Below the pieces are notes generated by a model that searched no databases, was not told the origin of the DNA, and was given only the letters and a program-made list of their open reading frames with translations. A stretch of DNA of 7,111 nucleotides, from assembly GCA_021827465.1 (NCBI GenBank), contig JAKAVX010000127.1:1-7111 (forward strand), given 5' to 3'. A program made the translations under genes and the position numbers. This DNA is from Deltaproteobacteria bacterium (GTDB lineage Bacteria > Desulfobacterota_B > Binatia > Binatales > Binataceae). This document shows, in pieces, positions 5,560-7,111 of the stretch. Numbering within the stretch: the stretch's first letter is position 1; each line of letters begins with the position of its first letter.

Positions 5560-5586
5560 AAACGCTCGAGTTTACGGGCGTTTTTT
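5557..5586. terminator. Rho-independent terminator, near-symmetrical
   Basis: Six A's and CGCTCG (5557-5568) pair over 12 bp with CGGGCG and six T's (5575-5586), loop AGTTTA, with one T-G pair. A GC stem followed by T6 makes a good terminator for + strand transcription from a tRNA immediately before it, and by symmetry it could act on the - strand too. It starts at the last base of the repeated CCA, where a tRNA-Glu terminator would lie; the tRNA at 387-461 is now 5.1 kb away from it. Confidence 0.8.
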
Positions 5587-6081
5587 CTGTCGGATTCGGG
5601 TTGTCTACCCAAGTGTCTAGCTAAGGCGTTTTCCGGGCTTCGAAGAACGTTCCCGATCACGTCGACGGTCGCACGCTGCCGTTCGCTGACCACGTGCGCG
5701 TAGATCCGCAACGTCGTAGAAGCGTCTGCGTGACCAAGAGTCGAGCTTGTAGCGCGAACGTCTACTCCCCCCGCCAGAAGCCATGTGGCTGTCGTATGGC
5801 GCAGCGTGTGAAGCGTACAGCCCCGGAGTCCGAACCGTGCCGCAGCACGCCGGAATGCGCCCGTTACCGCCATCGGGCGTAGGCGACAGCCGTTTCAGTC
5901 TGGGAACATCAAATCGTGGTCCTCGTACGCGCTGCCCACGGCGAGCCGATCCGTCTCGCGTTGCGCTGCCTGAGAAGCCAGCGCTTCCTTCGCGAGCGCA
6001 GAAGGCAGGTCGGACATATTGGGAATACCAGCTCAGTCGTTGACTCCTGCCAGGTCGCGCAAGGGCGATTCGGCCATGCGT

Positions 6082-6086
6082 GGAAG
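6082..6086 (+). promoter_or_regulatory. Ribosome-binding site choosing the methyltransferase start
   Basis: GGAAG lies eight bases before GTG 6095. The earlier in-frame GTG at 6080 has no purine-rich site at a useful distance. Confidence 0.45.
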
Positions 6087-6094
6087 AAATATCC

Positions 6095-6865
6095 GTGGAG
6101 CAGTTAAACCGAGACGCGCGCAAGAATCGCGACTACTGGGACCAGCAGAGCGACGACTATGAGGCGCAGCACGCGGAGCAGCTGACACGTGAGCCAATGG
6201 CGTGGGGATGTTGGTCGGCTCCGGAGTCGCAGCTCAATGTGCTCGGCAACGTTACCGGAAAAGACGTGCTCGAATTGGGTTGCGGAGCAGCACGTTGGGG
6301 CATTGCGCTCGCGAAGCGTGGCGCGCGTGTTGTGGGACTCGACAATTCCGAGCGGCAGCTCGAACACGCGCGACGGAATATGCGCGAGGCCGGCGTCGAT
6401 TTTCCGCTCATTCATGCAAGCGCGGATGCGGTTCCTTTGGCAAACGCCTCGTTCGACATCGTATTCTGCGACCACGGCGCGATGACGTTCTGCGACCCGT
6501 ATCATACGGTGCCCGAAGCAGGGCGCATAATTCGTCCGGGCGGGCTGCTCGCATTCTCCGCTGCAACACCGATCCTGACCGTCTGTTGGAGCGAATCCGA
6601 AGATCGCGTCGATGACCGCCTGCACGCGAACTATTTCGAACAGCGGCGTTTCGAGGATGACTCTAGCGTCAACTTTTCGCTCCCCTACGGCGAATGGATC
6701 GCGCTATTTCGCCGGAGCGGATTTATCATCGAGGATTTGATCGAATTGCGGCCGCCCGACGATGCGCAGACGAGCTATACGGCCTATGCACCGATTGCGT
6801 GGGCGCGCGCATGGCCAGCAGAGCAGATCTGGCGCGTCAAGAAATTGGGGCATGCGCTATCGTGA
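6095..6865 (+). CDS. Class I SAM-dependent methyltransferase
   Basis: A 256-residue cytoplasmic methyltransferase of the Methyltransferase_11-type fold. Motif I is VLELGCGAARWG (about 58-69), followed by VVGLDNS, whose Asp binds the SAM ribose, then motif III-like HASADAVPLANASFDIVFCD (about 107-126) and the post-motif RIIRPGGLLAFS. The N-terminal NRDYWDQQSDDYEAQH and the WGCWSAPESQLNVLG segment are typical of small-molecule methyltransferases common in actinobacteria and related soil bacteria. The substrate cannot be read from the sequence. GTG 6095 is preferred on ribosome-binding-site spacing; GTG 6080 in the same frame would add five residues. It begins right beside the point where integrase homology ends, and it is intact, so it is either cargo of the older element or chromosomal flank. 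Confidence 0.88.
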   Translation: MEQLNRDARKNRDYWDQQSDDYEAQHAEQLTREPMAWGCWSAPESQLNVLGNVTGKDVLELGCGAARWGIALAKRGARVVGLDNSERQLEHARRNMREAGVDFPLIHASADAVPLANASFDIVFCDHGAMTFCDPYHTVPEAGRIIRPGGLLAFSAATPILTVCWSESEDRVDDRLHANYFEQRRFEDDSSVNFSLPYGEWIALFRRSGFIIEDLIELRPPDDAQTSYTAYAPIAWARAWPAEQIWRVKKLGHALS

Positions 6866-6981
6866 GGCATCGACTGCATGCGCTTCGGTGCGGGCAAGGA
6901 CGGTTGGTTTCCGACAGGAGCCGGCCACTGATTCCGAAGACCTTAATGGTTACGCTCTCATGCGCCCCAATAACGCACTCC
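6866..6981. other. Short intergenic region, convergent genes
   Basis: This 116-bp gap separates the methyltransferase stop from the stop of the - strand toxin gene. I see no hairpin with a T run, no RNA gene and no repeat in it. Confidence 0.4.
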
Positions 6982-7111
6982 TTATCTGCCGAGTATGACG
7001 TCGATCCCCGCAAGGACGAGTTTAAGCTTCGCCGCAGGGAGCCGGCCGACGCGTTCAGTGAGCGTGCCTTTGTCGATAGTAACGATCGCCGAAACGTTGG
7101 CCACCGAGTCC
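6982..7111 (-). CDS. MazF/PemK-like toxin, C-terminal 42 residues (truncated by window edge)
   Basis: The - strand frame ending at TAA 6982-6984 reads DSVANVSAIVTIDKGTLTER, then VGRLPAAKLKLVLAGIDVIL and GR. This is the characteristic end of MazF/PemK endoribonuclease toxins: a 'S-x-V-x-V-x-x-I-x-T-I-D' strand, then the L-x-E-R-V-G-R-L turn and a final helix. MazF toxins cleave mRNA and are controlled by a MazE antitoxin, which would lie further right, out of view. The gene converges on the methyltransferase. The fragment is short, but the match to the family's C-terminal pattern is specific. Confidence 0.78.
   Translation of the reverse strand, partial: DSVANVSAIVTIDKGTLTERVGRLPAAKLKLVLAGIDVILGR

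Larger units (their letters stand above)
5478..6032 (-). pseudogene. Tyrosine integrase remnant, N-terminus lost and internal stop
   Basis: On the - strand one frame reads SALAKEALASQAAQRE, then AYEDHDLMFPD, a TGA at 5895-5897, and on in the same frame with [42 protein letters not shown]. This is the catalytic domain of a phage/island integrase, with the HxLRH box, the LGH histidine and the nucleophile Tyr in IYAHV. The first catalytic Arg, core-binding and arm-binding domains are missing; homology fades near 6010-6032 (another TGA at 6033-6035) just before the methyltransferase. The TGA replaces a residue between FPD and NGCRL, probably one point mutation. The C-terminal tail runs through the terminator and the att repeat, where the antisense tRNA end reads [10 protein letters not shown], and stops at 5478 inside the island. 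It is dead as an enzyme unless supplied elsewhere. Confidence 0.85.

Noticed and set aside
5617..6123. 168-residue - strand open frame
   Set aside because: It covers the integrase remnant but in the wrong frame; the integrase motifs (LRH, LGHA, IYAHV) are in the neighbouring frame.
6104..6625. 173-residue - strand open frame
   Set aside because: Antisense to the methyltransferase, whose SAM motifs are clear.

Overview
This is a high-GC bacterial window in which a small accessory island interrupts a chromosomal tRNA locus. The lineage cannot be assigned from the sequence alone; the GC-rich codon use and gene style would fit a poorly cultured soil phylum, but that is a guess. At the left lies the 3' end of enolase (1-254). 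One base after its stop comes a tRNA with a CAT anticodon (256-327), then a separately promoted tRNA-Glu(TTC) (387-461).

The last 28 bases of tRNA-Glu plus two A's (434-463) recur exactly at 5530-5559. These 30-bp direct repeats are read as the att sites of a 5.1-kb genomic island. At its left end is a decayed, frameshifted S26 (TraF/signal-peptidase-like) protease fragment, cut off at the att junction. A promoter, a palindrome and then three units follow on the + strand: a type II toxin-antitoxin pair (Xre/MbcA/ParS-like antitoxin plus RES-domain toxin), a 597-residue DUF4209-like protein with a HEPN-type RxxxxH motif, and a 457-residue protein joining an N-terminal SIR2-like domain to a C-terminal RES domain. 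SIR2 domains hydrolyse NAD+ and RES domains phosphorolyse it. The last gene therefore appears to carry two different NAD+-destroying activities in one chain, next to a second free RES toxin and a putative RNase. I infer an abortive-infection-type defence cluster; this is the most interesting content of the window. The right end of the island (5361-5529) holds no gene but has five copies of G[A/C]CGGGA spaced close to whole helical turns, plus other short repeats.

Beyond the second att site are a hairpin terminator and the C-terminal half of a tyrosine integrase on the - strand, with its N-terminus gone and a TGA inside the remaining domain. It points into the att site and lies outside the island, so the locus looks layered: a newer integrase-less island inserted between the tRNA and an older, dead element. 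Further right are an intact class I SAM-dependent methyltransferase (6095-6865, +) and, at the edge, the C-terminus of a MazF/PemK-like toxin (- strand).
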